Shown here in pieces: positions 1 through 8,420 of a stretch of DNA of 41,078 nucleotides. The stretch covers positions 5,293-46,370 of the IMG/VR virus record IMGVR_UViG_3300030061_002646. The stretch is one strand, 5' to 3'. Positions within the stretch are counted from its first letter, which is position 1, and the number at the start of each line of letters is the position of its first letter. Source of the stretch: a virus. A program made the position numbers and the translations under genes. The notes below the pieces were generated by a model, which had not been told where the DNA came from, made no database searches, and saw nothing but the letters and a program-made list of their open reading frames with translations.

Positions 1-2
1 TG

Positions 3-929
3 AATCAAGTAGAAGCGAGGTTATTTTGGCGTAATGTGTTAGGAGCAAGACAAAAAATATCAAAGATTACTTTCTTAAGAAACGCTGTACGCAACGGTGT
101 TACCGAGAATATGATAGTTCTCACAAAAGATAGCATCAACAACATCAACTTGCGCGAAGCGTTTCACACCATGTTACATAATCCAAAAGAATTTGTTAAT
201 GAAGAATTCATAATTTACACACCTAGAAAGATGCTTTCTTGGAAAGACGGTATATCCTTGTCAGAATATAACGGTGGTTTCTATCAGGTCATTGAAGGAA
301 AGGGCAATCGTAAAATTTACGAAGATGATAAGTGCGTAGTCGAAATGAATACTACAGGCACAGCATACGATTGCTTTTTCTTTAAACAACCTGAACTAAA
401 CCTAAGAGACAGACTACAACATTTAGGGACAATGATGGATTTACCTTTCCATGATGTTGCTTACCTATATCCTATACCTTCTTGGAGTAAGATAGAGGGA
501 ATGTCGCATGACAACACTATACGTTTTCCTTCTATGGAACCATATAAACCAAATGATGTTGGTGGTTATCTAATGGTATTAAATCAACACATACACCCTT
601 TGAAGTTAGCATGGTATCATATCAAGGGCGCAGAAGTAGAGATAGGCTACGAAGCACTTGATGGCACAGATTTCTTTTCCGTTGGTAGCACTACCATAAA
701 AGAAGGCAACAAAGTAGGTATGTTTCATACAGAAATGAAGAAGCATAAAATGAATATGTTATCTTTAAGCGATATGAAAACACAAATCCCTGATGATAAG
801 TGCATAATTGTAGAAATTACATCACCATCTTTCAGCAACATGGAATTTCAACACAGTAAATTCTATGGTTTTAACAATGAATTGGGTATAACTGATGTCA
901 TGCAAATAGCAGATGTGGGGGTTCTATAA
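3..929 (+). CDS. Unrecognised protein, 5' end cut by the window
   Basis: I do not recognise this protein. The frame is open from base 3, with no in-frame stop before the GTG at 36, and codons 3-35 read as plausible protein (NQVEARLFWRN followed by VLGARQK). The true start therefore probably lies left of the window, and the GTG at 36 is only the first start-like codon. About 308 codons are visible. I see no Walker motif, cysteine pair, signal peptide or membrane segment. The protein is mixed alpha/beta in character, with a lysine- and methionine-rich stretch near residue 240 counted from the GTG. The stop TAA overlaps the ATG of the next gene by one base, so the two are probably co-transcribed. 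The gene sits just upstream of the replication operon but shows nothing that ties it to replication. Confidence 0.75.
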   Translation, partial: NQVEARLFWRNVLGARQKISKITFLRNAVRNGVTENMIVLTKDSINNINLREAFHTMLHNPKEFVNEEFIIYTPRKMLSWKDGISLSEYNGGFYQVIEGKGNRKIYEDDKCVVEMNTTGTAYDCFFFKQPELNLRDRLQHLGTMMDLPFHDVAYLYPIPSWSKIEGMSHDNTIRFPSMEPYKPNDVGGYLMVLNQHIHPLKLAWYHIKGAEVEIGYEALDGTDFFSVGSTTIKEGNKVGMFHTEMKKHKMNMLSLSDMKTQIPDDKCIIVEITSPSFSNMEFQHSKFYGFNNELGITDVMQIADVGVL

Positions 930-1291
930 TGTCTAATGATGTCTATTGGATGGAAGTAGGTGCTCTATTAAACGGGTTAAAATGGAAAACATACGTAACT
1001 AAAGGTGATACTGTTACAGGTTTTCGCATTAGATGTGAATTTTTTCATGACACGTCAGATATGTTACACACTTTATTAAATAAAGATAACAAAACCACTT
1101 ACTCAAGTAGGAAAGATATAGAAAAGATTTTGATTTGGATTAAAAAGACTTGTGATTCCTTAGATTGCTGGCATCTTTTAGGAGATTTTGAAGGTTATCA
1201 AAACGCTATTTGGTATATAGCAAATCCGATGCCTAGCGATTGGGAAGAATTTTTGCTTTGGACTGAAAAATATGAGAATGACATACTTTAG
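929..1291 (+). CDS. Unrecognised 120-residue protein
   Basis: No family is recognised. The ATG overlaps the stop of the preceding gene by one base (TAATG), which suggests translational coupling. The protein is soluble, rich in tryptophan and acidic residues (for example SDWEEFLLWTEKYE near the C-terminus), and has three scattered cysteines without a zinc pattern. No signal peptide or transmembrane segment is visible. It is the last gene before the promoter of the RFC operon, and its final codons lie directly against the first TATA-like box. It may therefore end an earlier transcription unit. Coding status rests on tight packing and an uninterrupted frame. Confidence 0.7.
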   Translation: MSNDVYWMEVGALLNGLKWKTYVTKGDTVTGFRIRCEFFHDTSDMLHTLLNKDNKTTYSSRKDIEKILIWIKKTCDSLDCWHLLGDFEGYQNAIWYIANPMPSDWEEFLLWTEKYENDIL

Positions 1292-1320
1292 TATATAAAA
1301 GAAAAATTTTGGTATATAAA
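1291..1320 (+). promoter_or_regulatory. Archaeal promoter with two TATA boxes, upstream of the RFC gene
   Basis: Two near-identical TATA-box sequences lie here: GTATATAAAA at 1291-1300 and GTATATAAAG at 1312-1321. The second ends about 20 bases before the ATG at 1341. Archaeal transcription usually starts about 22-27 bases downstream of the TATA centre, so a transcript from it would begin at or next to the ATG, and no Shine-Dalgarno sequence precedes that ATG. Both points fit leaderless translation. The first box would give a leader of roughly 20 bases. The same TTAGTATATAAA string recurs at 11978-11989. Confidence 0.7.
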
Positions 1321-1340
1321 GAAGTAATTAATATTATATC

Positions 1341-2300
1341 ATGTGGAGTGAAATAGCAAGGCCGAAAGTCATTACAGACATTGTTGGACAAAGGGATTTG
1401 GTTCAAGATGTCAGTCATTGGAAAGCAAGCAACACATGGCCTACTGCTTTGTTGTTCGTAGGACCACCCGGCACAGGTAAGACAAGCACAGCGCGTGTAA
1501 TTGCTAATGAGATGCTTGGTGAACATAATAATGATTTTAATTTCTTTGAAACCAATGGTTCTGATGATAGGGGTATAGATTTTGTGCGTACAGAATTAAA
1601 GACGTTACTAAGGACAAAACCTGTAGGTGTAGATAGGAAGATTGTCTTAATAGACGAGGCTGATGGTCTTACGTCCTCGGCACAAGATGCCATGAGACAA
1701 CTAATTGAAACATACAGTTCCAATGTATTAGTCATACTCACAGGTAATGAATTAGAAAAAATAAGACCTGCTATACGTTCCCGTTGTCGCACATACACCT
1801 TCAAACCAATAACACCGGATGAAGGTTCTGCTAGACTTTGGGATGTTCTTGTTGCTTTTGACGTTAGTAGGCAGGTCTTATTTGAATGGCAATTTCACAT
1901 ACCTACTTTGGTAGAAGTCATGAATGGGGATATGAGAGCCTGTTTGAATCTACTAGAGAGTTTACCTCATGATGAGAATTCTTTAGAAGAAAGAATTTCA
2001 AGTATCGTAGCATTAGAAGTTGAGAACTTGGGTGCCATAGCGATACAAGGCGAATGGATGAAATTAAGGAGCAAACTACATGGACTGTTGGATGAAGGGA
2101 TGCCTCTCCGTCATGTGACGGGAACCTTTTACAAACACATAAGGAGAGAATACAATGCATCTCTTACACAACCTGTTCTTTTCGATATCATGTGTGCTTA
2201 CGGTGATATTATGGTCAATATATACACTTGGCCTCAAGATGATTATTCCTTCTGTGACTATTTAGTTGCACGAATTAGAAAGGAAGTGAAAAATAAATGA
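1341..2300 (+). CDS. rfcS: Clamp loader, replication factor C small subunit
   Basis: This is an AAA+ ATPase that opens the PCNA ring and loads it at primer-template junctions. Motifs in order: the RFC-box-like N-terminus SEIARPKVITDIVGQ, Walker A GPPGTGKT at residues 41-48, Walker B IVLIDEAD at 101-108, sensor 1 around VILTGNE at 131-137, and the SRC arginine-finger motif at 147-149. At 319 residues it matches the usual archaeal RFC small subunit length (about 320). No large subunit is visible in the window, so the viral protein may act as a homo-oligomer or pair with the host large subunit; this is inference. The ATG at 1341 is supported by the TATA box about 20-28 bases upstream and the absence of a Shine-Dalgarno sequence. 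It overlaps the next gene by four bases (ATGA). The family assignment is firm. Confidence 0.95.
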   Translation: MWSEIARPKVITDIVGQRDLVQDVSHWKASNTWPTALLFVGPPGTGKTSTARVIANEMLGEHNNDFNFFETNGSDDRGIDFVRTELKTLLRTKPVGVDRKIVLIDEADGLTSSAQDAMRQLIETYSSNVLVILTGNELEKIRPAIRSRCRTYTFKPITPDEGSARLWDVLVAFDVSRQVLFEWQFHIPTLVEVMNGDMRACLNLLESLPHDENSLEERISSIVALEVENLGAIAIQGEWMKLRSKLHGLLDEGMPLRHVTGTFYKHIRREYNASLTQPVLFDIMCAYGDIMVNIYTWPQDDYSFCDYLVARIRKEVKNK

Positions 2301-3682
2301 ATGAAAGAAATATGAATAATATGATGAACGATGAAACGAACGAGGGTAAGCAAAACCCTTTCACGCAAACGAAGAACATGCAACCTAACCTAGCAGCACA
2401 GGCTAAACCAATGCCAACTGAGGTTATGGATAGACTTAGCAAACATGCAGAAAGAACAGGCGAGCATATAAGTAAGGTCATAGATTTTTACAAGAACTAC
2501 ATAAAAGAAAATTATGATTGCGATAATTGGTTTGATGAAGACGATGACTTGCTTGTAGATTGGGCTGAACAATGTTTTATTGTGTTAAGAAAAGGCACAA
2601 CCGGTGGTAGTAACAACACTACCTATGTAGGACAATTTATCGGAGTAGACGCAAAGAAAGCGAATAGAGGCACAGGACTACAAAGTTGGTTAGTTAGAGA
2701 ATATAGAAGCGATGCTAACCAAGCCATGGCTAAAGGCGCAGGGCATTATGTTGCAGTTAATGGTTTATGGACTATTAACACAGCAGAACATGGTGTGATT
2801 TCAACAGCACAACCATCTAGTGAAACACCGGAAATGGGTATACACGTAGGTGGCGGAGATTACATTTGCTTTGTGAGTAGACAAGGTAAACCTTACACAA
2901 CAGACGTTGACGGAAGATATGCTTATTTCTTAGGTAATGAGCAAGAAGCATTTGTTGATGATGGAGAGATAAAGATTTGGCGAGTAGACCTGAAAGGTGA
3001 TGATTCAGAACGTGCCATAAAAGTAGGGCACCCTTGTGTGATAAACGCTAGGCCACCTAAAGAGAATGCTACCGAATACCGTCAAGATATACTTGATACA
3101 TACGAAGGTTTCATGGACACTATTAACTACACAGATGAGTTCGTTGATGAGTCGGTAAGACCTTTACTTATGCCTTCTAAACTATGGACATCCAAAGACA
3201 TGCATGAATACGCTGTATCAATAGAAGACCTTACAGACGCTTATCATGATGGATTGCGCACTTTCCAAACCGGTGATGGTCAAGGTAGAATAGGTCCCTT
3301 GGTGTTTACACGGGGAACTGTAAATCGTCTGTCTACTGAAGCAAGAGAAACAGAATACGACCAAAACAACAGGCAATACAGTATGTCTTTATCATCTAGT
3401 GGTTTACAAAGTATGTATGGTCAAGGTGCAGGTTCTGAAGTTATGTGTAACATAGGTAGTGCTGTTCATGATTTAACACACCCTTTCAATTACACAGGTG
3501 TCAACGGTGAAATGTTTGAGTATGCCGAGCGTTCAACAGTATACGTCTTTGGACGTATAGGTATGATGATGAGAGACAATACAGAAATTCCTAAACTAAC
3601 GGTGTTTGGTATATATGTGGACCCAAGAAGAGCAAGACCAAGAGCGACAGGCGGCAACAGCAGCACCGCGCAATTTGAGTGA
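2297..3682 (+). CDS. Possible single-stranded DNA-binding (RPA-like) protein
   Basis: Function is not established. The 461-residue protein starts with about 40 polar, probably disordered residues. A short helical, very acidic stretch follows (DNWFDEDDDLLVDW near residues 76-90), then a long beta-rich body. The segment VYVFGRIG to LTVFGIYVDP near the C-terminus resembles OB-fold strands, and the protein ends in a flexible tail closing with STAQFE. Its place between the clamp loader and the RadA-like ATPase is where a replication-linked ssDNA-binding protein would be expected. No CxxC zinc motif, as found in many archaeal RPA proteins, is present. The start overlaps the RFC stop by four bases. 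An alternative is a virus-specific replication accessory protein with no OB fold. Coding status is secure; the function is a guess from fold-like patches and context. Confidence 0.85.
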   Translation: MNERNMNNMMNDETNEGKQNPFTQTKNMQPNLAAQAKPMPTEVMDRLSKHAERTGEHISKVIDFYKNYIKENYDCDNWFDEDDDLLVDWAEQCFIVLRKGTTGGSNNTTYVGQFIGVDAKKANRGTGLQSWLVREYRSDANQAMAKGAGHYVAVNGLWTINTAEHGVISTAQPSSETPEMGIHVGGGDYICFVSRQGKPYTTDVDGRYAYFLGNEQEAFVDDGEIKIWRVDLKGDDSERAIKVGHPCVINARPPKENATEYRQDILDTYEGFMDTINYTDEFVDESVRPLLMPSKLWTSKDMHEYAVSIEDLTDAYHDGLRTFQTGDGQGRIGPLVFTRGTVNRLSTEARETEYDQNNRQYSMSLSSSGLQSMYGQGAGSEVMCNIGSAVHDLTHPFNYTGVNGEMFEYAERSTVYVFGRIGMMMRDNTEIPKLTVFGIYVDPRRARPRATGGNSSTAQFE

Positions 3683-3687
3683 GGTGA
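3681..3687 (+). promoter_or_regulatory. Shine-Dalgarno site that sets the start at 3693
   Basis: GAGGTGA overlaps the stop codon of the preceding gene and lies five bases before the ATG at 3693. It is a near-complete match to the archaeal anti-Shine-Dalgarno sequence. It argues for the 91-residue product rather than a longer product starting at 3606 inside the upstream gene. Confidence 0.7.
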
Positions 3688-3692
3688 GATTG

Positions 3693-3968
3693 ATGGCTAC
3701 AAAGAAAGAATTAGAAGATAAAGTATTAGACTTGGAATTTCAAGCAAATGAAATGGTTAAAGCATACAACGCTTTACAGGTGGAAGCACAAACAAAACTT
3801 GACCAATTGAGTGCTGTGAACGGAAGACAGCAATTGATGATTACTCTTATGGAAACATTCGCTAACGAAGTTCTAACATCTACGAGGAAACTACAGAACA
3901 ATGTCGCACAAACCAATGCTACTTTACAGGAAGCAGAAGACAACATTACAAACGAGGATGAGAAATAA
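3693..3968 (+). CDS. Small coiled-coil protein
   Basis: This 91-residue protein is almost entirely predicted helix, with heptad-like spacing of leucine, valine and methionine (KKELEDKVLDLEFQANEM onward) and an acidic C-terminus ending in NEDEK. It has no cysteine and no catalytic motif. The start at 3693 is chosen because a strong Shine-Dalgarno sequence (3681-3687) precedes it; the open frame upstream to 3606 lies inside the previous gene. Its stop TAA overlaps the next ATG by one base. A small oligomeric coiled-coil protein between an ssDNA-binding candidate and a recombinase-like ATPase could be an accessory or bridging factor, but nothing in the sequence proves this. Confidence 0.8.
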   Translation: MATKKELEDKVLDLEFQANEMVKAYNALQVEAQTKLDQLSAVNGRQQLMITLMETFANEVLTSTRKLQNNVAQTNATLQEAEDNITNEDEK

Positions 3969-4927
3969 TGGCTGGCTTTGGTAAAACTAAAGAAATGCAA
4001 GAGCAGTTGGCTGATGAGGCCGCACCTCCACACGCTAGGAAAGACCCGTTTGCTGCTTTAGAAGCAGAAATGTCTATTATGAACAACCAAACAGGGCACA
4101 CATTTACAGCCTTGGTAGGGCACGAAAATACAGGTAAGAGTGCAGTAACAACTGCTGCTTATCGTATCTATGTTGAAAAGTGTATAGCAGAAGGCATCAC
4201 TCCGAAAGAATTTTGGGGACTCGATTTCGATGGTGGGTTGTTAGCCAACAAGAGTGCTTTCCACAGCGACTTAGATGGTATACGTTGTTGGGAACCATAT
4301 GTATACATGCAAGAAGATAGGACTGCTGTAAACTTCCCTGAGACACATAATCGTATAATGAGAATTTTGCAGTATGCTGTAAAGAACCATGAAAATTTGT
4401 GGGGTTTGATAGTAACGGGGTTAGACCAATATGATGCAATTTGTATTAACAACATGCGCATATTTGACCTCGGATTAGCGAAGGATGGTATTAGTGCGTC
4501 GGATAATAGGGGCATTGGTGCTGATGCTAAACGTGTAGAGTTTCAATGGGATTGGAGTATACGAAAAAATCGTTTTCACCAATTGACTACTCTATGTTCG
4601 GGTCTTGTAAAGAGAGGCGTTAAAGTGTTCTTAGAGACACATCTAACACAATCTAATCAGACCGATGATAGAAACTTAGGTTTGTCAGGTTGGAGACCCG
4701 CATGGGAAAAGACCACAGGTGCTTTAGTCTTTCAGATAATACATTTTGAAAGAGAAGATGTAAGAAACGAAGATGGTCTTCTAACACAACAAAGATTCAC
4801 AGCAACGTATGAGAAGTCTAAGACAGATGCTTCACTACAAGGCCAAAGGCGTACTTTATTAGTTACAGAAGTAGGTAAGAATCCTGTGTGGTATGGCTTA
4901 AAAGAACTCGATGAAGGCATCCTGTGA
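3968..4927 (+). CDS. RecA/RadA-like (Sak4-type) ATPase
   Basis: This 319-residue P-loop ATPase has Walker A GHENTGKSA at residues 51-59, a DFDGG motif at 86-90 typical of the AAA_24/Sak4 group, and a Walker B-like strand WGLIVTGLDQYD at 145-156. A later strand (KVFLETHLTQ) matches the switch region that senses ATP in RecA-fold proteins. Sak4-type proteins are single-domain RecA/RadA relatives that promote strand annealing or exchange in tailed viruses; here the likely role is recombination-dependent replication or repair. The N-terminal 40 residues are polar and probably flexible. It lacks the helix-hairpin-helix N-terminal domain of full archaeal RadA. The ATG overlaps the upstream stop by one base. 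The ATPase fold is firm; the recombinase role is likely but not proven. Confidence 0.88.
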   Translation: MAGFGKTKEMQEQLADEAAPPHARKDPFAALEAEMSIMNNQTGHTFTALVGHENTGKSAVTTAAYRIYVEKCIAEGITPKEFWGLDFDGGLLANKSAFHSDLDGIRCWEPYVYMQEDRTAVNFPETHNRIMRILQYAVKNHENLWGLIVTGLDQYDAICINNMRIFDLGLAKDGISASDNRGIGADAKRVEFQWDWSIRKNRFHQLTTLCSGLVKRGVKVFLETHLTQSNQTDDRNLGLSGWRPAWEKTTGALVFQIIHFEREDVRNEDGLLTQQRFTATYEKSKTDASLQGQRRTLLVTEVGKNPVWYGLKELDEGIL

Positions 4928-4931
4928 TACT

Positions 4932-5693
4932 ATGACTAAAGTGATATTAGACTCTAAGGTATGGGTAAATTTATTGTCATCATTAGGTGAAAACATCACC
5001 GATGTGGTGATAAACGCTAGTGCTCCTAGCACTATAGAATATCACGCTGCGCACAGCACATATTACGTACACTACAAGGTAACGCATGAAAATTCTGTAA
5101 AGAGAGGTGGAAACTTGACTATAACTGATATGAAAAAGACATTGACCTTTTTGAAAAATTGTAAAGGGGATGTAACGGTGCAACAAAGTGTATCTAAATT
5201 ATCGTTAAAGTGCAATAATAAAAAAATGACAATACCCCTGTTGAATTGCAAGAGCGCACAACTAGCGCCTACAATGTCATCACTCGTAGAGAATTCTCGT
5301 AAAGGACAATGGATAGGTTTTGGTAGAGGTACATTCACTACACATGGTACAGTGAACTTTGGTGATTTAATAGACGGGGCTAAGATTGCTAAGTCATTAA
5401 GTGTTAATTCGGAGTTCTTAATCAAGTCTAATGCCGAGGAAAAAGAGTTAATCTTACACGCATTCAAAACAGGCGGAACTTCAATTATATGTAACACAGA
5501 AATAAAAGATGCTCAAGGACCGAACCACACAACTTCCTCAAGTTTCGGTTCTTGGCTCTTGGGTTGTTTAACCATGCTTGATGGTAACGTAGACTCTACA
5601 ATTCACTGTGGGGATTCAATGGTCTTAGCCATTGAGCAAAGCGGCGAAGGGTGGGAACGTACTATCATCGTCTTAGACCAAGACGTGGCTTAG
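4932..5693 (+). CDS. pcn: PCNA-like sliding clamp
   Basis: This 253-residue protein is almost all beta strands and fits the size of an archaeal PCNA monomer (about 245-250). The N-terminus MTKVILDSKVWVNLLSSL matches the first strand and helix of clamp proteins. The C-terminal part (STIHCGDSMVLAIEQSG and following) resembles the last clamp strands, but the usual C-terminal APRI motif is missing. I prefer the ATG at 4932 over 4911 because clamp folds begin with this strand right after the methionine, and 4911 would overlap the upstream gene by 17 bases. It sits directly before PolB (stop TAG followed at once by ATG), the partner it would tether to DNA, and downstream of its loader RFC. Sequence is divergent, so the call leans on fold pattern, length and context. 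Confidence 0.78.
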   Translation: MTKVILDSKVWVNLLSSLGENITDVVINASAPSTIEYHAAHSTYYVHYKVTHENSVKRGGNLTITDMKKTLTFLKNCKGDVTVQQSVSKLSLKCNNKKMTIPLLNCKSAQLAPTMSSLVENSRKGQWIGFGRGTFTTHGTVNFGDLIDGAKIAKSLSVNSEFLIKSNAEEKELILHAFKTGGTSIICNTEIKDAQGPNHTTSSSFGSWLLGCLTMLDGNVDSTIHCGDSMVLAIEQSGEGWERTIIVLDQDVA

Positions 5694-8069
5694 ATGATTG
5701 TAGATTATTACTTCCCTGATGGGTTCGATATGGATGAACAACCTAGTCTATACCTACGCACAAGAGATAAGAATGGTACACTAGACATACGCACTATACA
5801 CCCCGATGAAGATGGTTATGTAAGGCCATATTGTTGGGCTCCCGTTAATACTTCTGAAAGAAGTAAAATGAGGGTCTCTAGGATGATTAGAGGCGTAAGA
5901 TATCATCATCAGGAATTGGCTAAGGGTAAAGATGGTATGGATTTATTCAAGATAAGTGTGGATAATCCAATGCACCTCAGACAAATTAAGGAAATGATAC
6001 GCACTTATGAGGCAGACATGCCTTATGAAGACCAAGTTTTAGCAAACTTATACCCAAAGAAGTTGCCTGAGTTTCACCCTCGTGTATGGTATTTTGATTT
6101 AGAATGGGATGTGAAAAGCCAATTTACTACAGTTATGGCTATTGATGATACACACGCTGAACATCCTGTTGTTTTCGCATGGACTGAAGAATCCAATGTG
6201 GAATGGCGTAAGAAAACCATAGAGACTGCTATGGAGACTAAATGGATTGATAGAGAAGGCGGCTATGAACTTAGATTGTATGGGGATGAAGGAACTATGC
6301 ACAATGGTTTCTTAGAACATTTAGATGATTGCGACCCTGATATACTAATGGCACATGCAATTGCTTGGGCTGACCTCCCACACATGATTAAAAGACTAGA
6401 AAATCCTGATAGATTAAGCCCTTTGAATGATGTTGTGAGGCCGCACTTCAAAAAAGGCTACAAAGAAACACAACAACCTATAACGGGTAGATTAATTTTT
6501 GATAGCGCTGCTAAAGGTAGTATGGGTAGCGGTTTTGAAACTCTATGGATGAAATCAGGCAACGGTAGTTTTCCTAATAGAAAACTAGACACAATTGCTA
6601 AAGAATTAAAATTTGAAGGTAAACTATCAGAAGACAGCGAAGGCAATAAATTGGATGTGTTGACTTGGTGGTATACTCACACAGACTTATTCATAGATTA
6701 TTGTTTGAGAGACACTACGCTATTGCGTCAGTGTAGCGAAAAACTCAATGCAATACCGTTCTTCATAGCCATGCAACAATTTTGTGGCGTTCAGTGGAAG
6801 AGCACACACAATGTATCTAATTACGCTAGAGGGTTGTTTGGTAGATACACAGACTTGAAAGCCCCAACGTCATATAGATACAATAGAGATAAATTGAGGG
6901 CGGCTAATGTATTAAAAACCCAAGCAGGAAGATGGGAAGGTGTAGCCTTGTTGGATTTCGCAAGCCTATATCCAAGAATAATTGTCGATGGAAATTTGTG
7001 TCCTACCACCAAAAGAGACAAACCCGGTGAAGGTATTAGGGTGTTCCCTGATGGTTCTTGTTGGGACACAACAACAAAAGGTGTGTTACCAAGAATCGTA
7101 GAAGACCTATTGGAACTAAGAAAGACATACAAGAAATTAATGAATGATGCTTCTACGGAAGATGAGAGATTAGGATATGAGATGCTTCAATTGGCTGTTA
7201 AGGTCAATACCAATGCTTTGTATGGCTATCTATCACAATCTAAAGTGGGTGGCATGTGGACCGACCCTGATGTTGGGGCGGCAATCACATCTATGGGTAG
7301 AGAGTCTATTGGTCTCCTTATGGCCGAAAGTGAACGTGAAGGATTCAAAGTATTAGCAGGACACACTGATTCTTGCTACGTGCAAGTCTCATTAGACAAA
7401 GTAGAAGATTTAGTAGCACATCTTAATGAAACTGTGCGCACACAACTAAACCTACCAAATATAGACGTAGAATTTGAGGCATTCTTTGATTATTGGTTCA
7501 CTACCGATGCTAAAAATAGAAACTTTGGTATTATCACATGGCCTGAAAATAAAAAAGGCTACCTAAAAGTAACAGGTTTTGAACAGAAAGCAGCCAACGC
7601 AAGTCCAATTACTAAAGAGATACAAGAAATAATTTTTCATAAGATATCCACAGGTGCTGAAGAAGATGAGATTAATGCTTTGATAAGACCCATATCGTTA
7701 TCGTTAATCAACGGAGAGTTTACACCTTCGGAACTTGCACCATACGGTAGATTGGGTAAAGAAACATACGATAGAGTGCCACCTAATGCTGCTAAAGGTG
7801 CTTTATATTACAATGAACATTTGTCCACTAATGACCCTATAAGGGTTCAAGATAGTGCACAATGGATTCATGTTAGTGCTGTGCCCGAAGGTCTACCACA
7901 AACAAACATAGTCTCATTTCGTTCAGAAGATGAAATTGATGGCTTCATAATCGACTACCACACAATGGTTGATAAGTTTATCAAAGCAAAGATAAAACCT
8001 ATTTACGATGTGTTAGAATGGGATTTAGGCTATCCATGTGGTGACAAAGTGCCTAAGAAATATTGGTGA
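5694..8069 (+). CDS. polB: Family B DNA polymerase with 3'-5' exonuclease
   Basis: This is the replicative polymerase. Exonuclease motifs: Exo I YFDLEWD (D135, E137); Exo II around residues 214-229, ending in ADLP with D227 kept but the usual asparagine replaced by A222 and the phenylalanine before the aspartate by A226; Exo III YCLRD (Y336, D340). Polymerase motifs: motif A DFASLYPRI at 421-429 (D421), motif B KVNTNALYG at 503-511, motif C GHTDS at 556-560, and a KKGY motif at 620-623 before the thumb. The catalytic D559 of motif C is kept, but the first aspartate of the usual DTDS is histidine (H557). All metal ligands of both active sites appear present. At 791 residues it is a typical compact archaeal or viral PolB. 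The ATG directly follows the clamp stop codon with no gap. Confidence 0.97.
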   Translation: MIVDYYFPDGFDMDEQPSLYLRTRDKNGTLDIRTIHPDEDGYVRPYCWAPVNTSERSKMRVSRMIRGVRYHHQELAKGKDGMDLFKISVDNPMHLRQIKEMIRTYEADMPYEDQVLANLYPKKLPEFHPRVWYFDLEWDVKSQFTTVMAIDDTHAEHPVVFAWTEESNVEWRKKTIETAMETKWIDREGGYELRLYGDEGTMHNGFLEHLDDCDPDILMAHAIAWADLPHMIKRLENPDRLSPLNDVVRPHFKKGYKETQQPITGRLIFDSAAKGSMGSGFETLWMKSGNGSFPNRKLDTIAKELKFEGKLSEDSEGNKLDVLTWWYTHTDLFIDYCLRDTTLLRQCSEKLNAIPFFIAMQQFCGVQWKSTHNVSNYARGLFGRYTDLKAPTSYRYNRDKLRAANVLKTQAGRWEGVALLDFASLYPRIIVDGNLCPTTKRDKPGEGIRVFPDGSCWDTTTKGVLPRIVEDLLELRKTYKKLMNDASTEDERLGYEMLQLAVKVNTNALYGYLSQSKVGGMWTDPDVGAAITSMGRESIGLLMAESEREGFKVLAGHTDSCYVQVSLDKVEDLVAHLNETVRTQLNLPNIDVEFEAFFDYWFTTDAKNRNFGIITWPENKKGYLKVTGFEQKAANASPITKEIQEIIFHKISTGAEEDEINALIRPISLSLINGEFTPSELAPYGRLGKETYDRVPPNAAKGALYYNEHLSTNDPIRVQDSAQWIHVSAVPEGLPQTNIVSFRSEDEIDGFIIDYHTMVDKFIKAKIKPIYDVLEWDLGYPCGDKVPKKYW

Positions 8070-8073
8070 TAAA

Positions 8074-8256
8074 ATGAGTGAAATAGAAGATATAGTAATA
8101 AAAAAGATAGAAGCAAGAGCAGAAACAGGTGAACGTAAGTATAATACAACAATGGAAAGAGTTGATTTGACAAGAAAGGCATGGTTAATTCATGCACAGG
8201 AAGAGGCTTTGGACTTAGCAATTTATTTGCAGAAGTTGATAATGTTGGAGGAATGA
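8074..8256 (+). CDS. Small MazG-like helical protein (fragment-like)
   Basis: This 60-residue helical protein contains a GERKYNTTMERVDLT segment, then HAQEEALDLAIYL with an EExxD motif. That pattern resembles small phage proteins related to the all-alpha NTP pyrophosphatases (MazG/dUTPase-like), in which EExx..D ligands bind magnesium. Only one half of the usual ligand set is visible, so enzymatic activity is uncertain; it could act as an oligomer or be a non-catalytic relative. The start at 8074 is four bases after the PolB stop. The frame is open back to 8038 but that region belongs to PolB. The stop overlaps the region used to start the next gene. A nucleotide-pool role would fit the replication operon but is an inference. 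Confidence 0.75.
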   Translation: MSEIEDIVIKKIEARAETGERKYNTTMERVDLTRKAWLIHAQEEALDLAIYLQKLIMLEE

Positions 8257-8258
8257 GA

Positions 8259-8420
8259 ATGGGCGATACTTGTTGGTTATGTGATGGAAAATTGATTTGG
8301 GGTGCGGATTTCAATGCCGAAGAATATGGATATGAAGGAGAAGGTATAGTAGCCACACTAACTTGTTCGTCATGTAATGCTGATGTTACATATGTACTAT
8401 TACAGGAGGAAGAGGTATGA
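8259..8420 (+). CDS. Small zinc-ribbon protein
   Basis: This 53-residue protein has two CxxC pairs, CWLC near residue 5 and CSSC near residue 37, separated by an acidic linker. That is the classic spacing of a one-zinc ribbon. The ATG at 8259 is preferred over the ATG at 8253 because the Shine-Dalgarno GGAGG at 8247-8251 is seven bases from the former and only one base from the latter. The stop overlaps the next ATG by four bases. Such short ribbons in viruses often bind nucleic acid or a protein partner; no specific function can be named. It sits between PolB and the Cas4-like nuclease. Confidence 0.75.
   Translation: MGDTCWLCDGKLIWGADFNAEEYGYEGEGIVATLTCSSCNADVTYVLLQEEEV

Noticed and set aside
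1415-1804. A 129-codon minus-strand open frame opposite RFC
   Set aside because: It lies wholly inside the RFC gene, whose ATPase motifs are certain; no independent signals.
4911-4931. Longer start for the sliding clamp at 4911
   Set aside because: It would add seven residues before the first clamp strand and overlap the ATPase gene by 17 bases.
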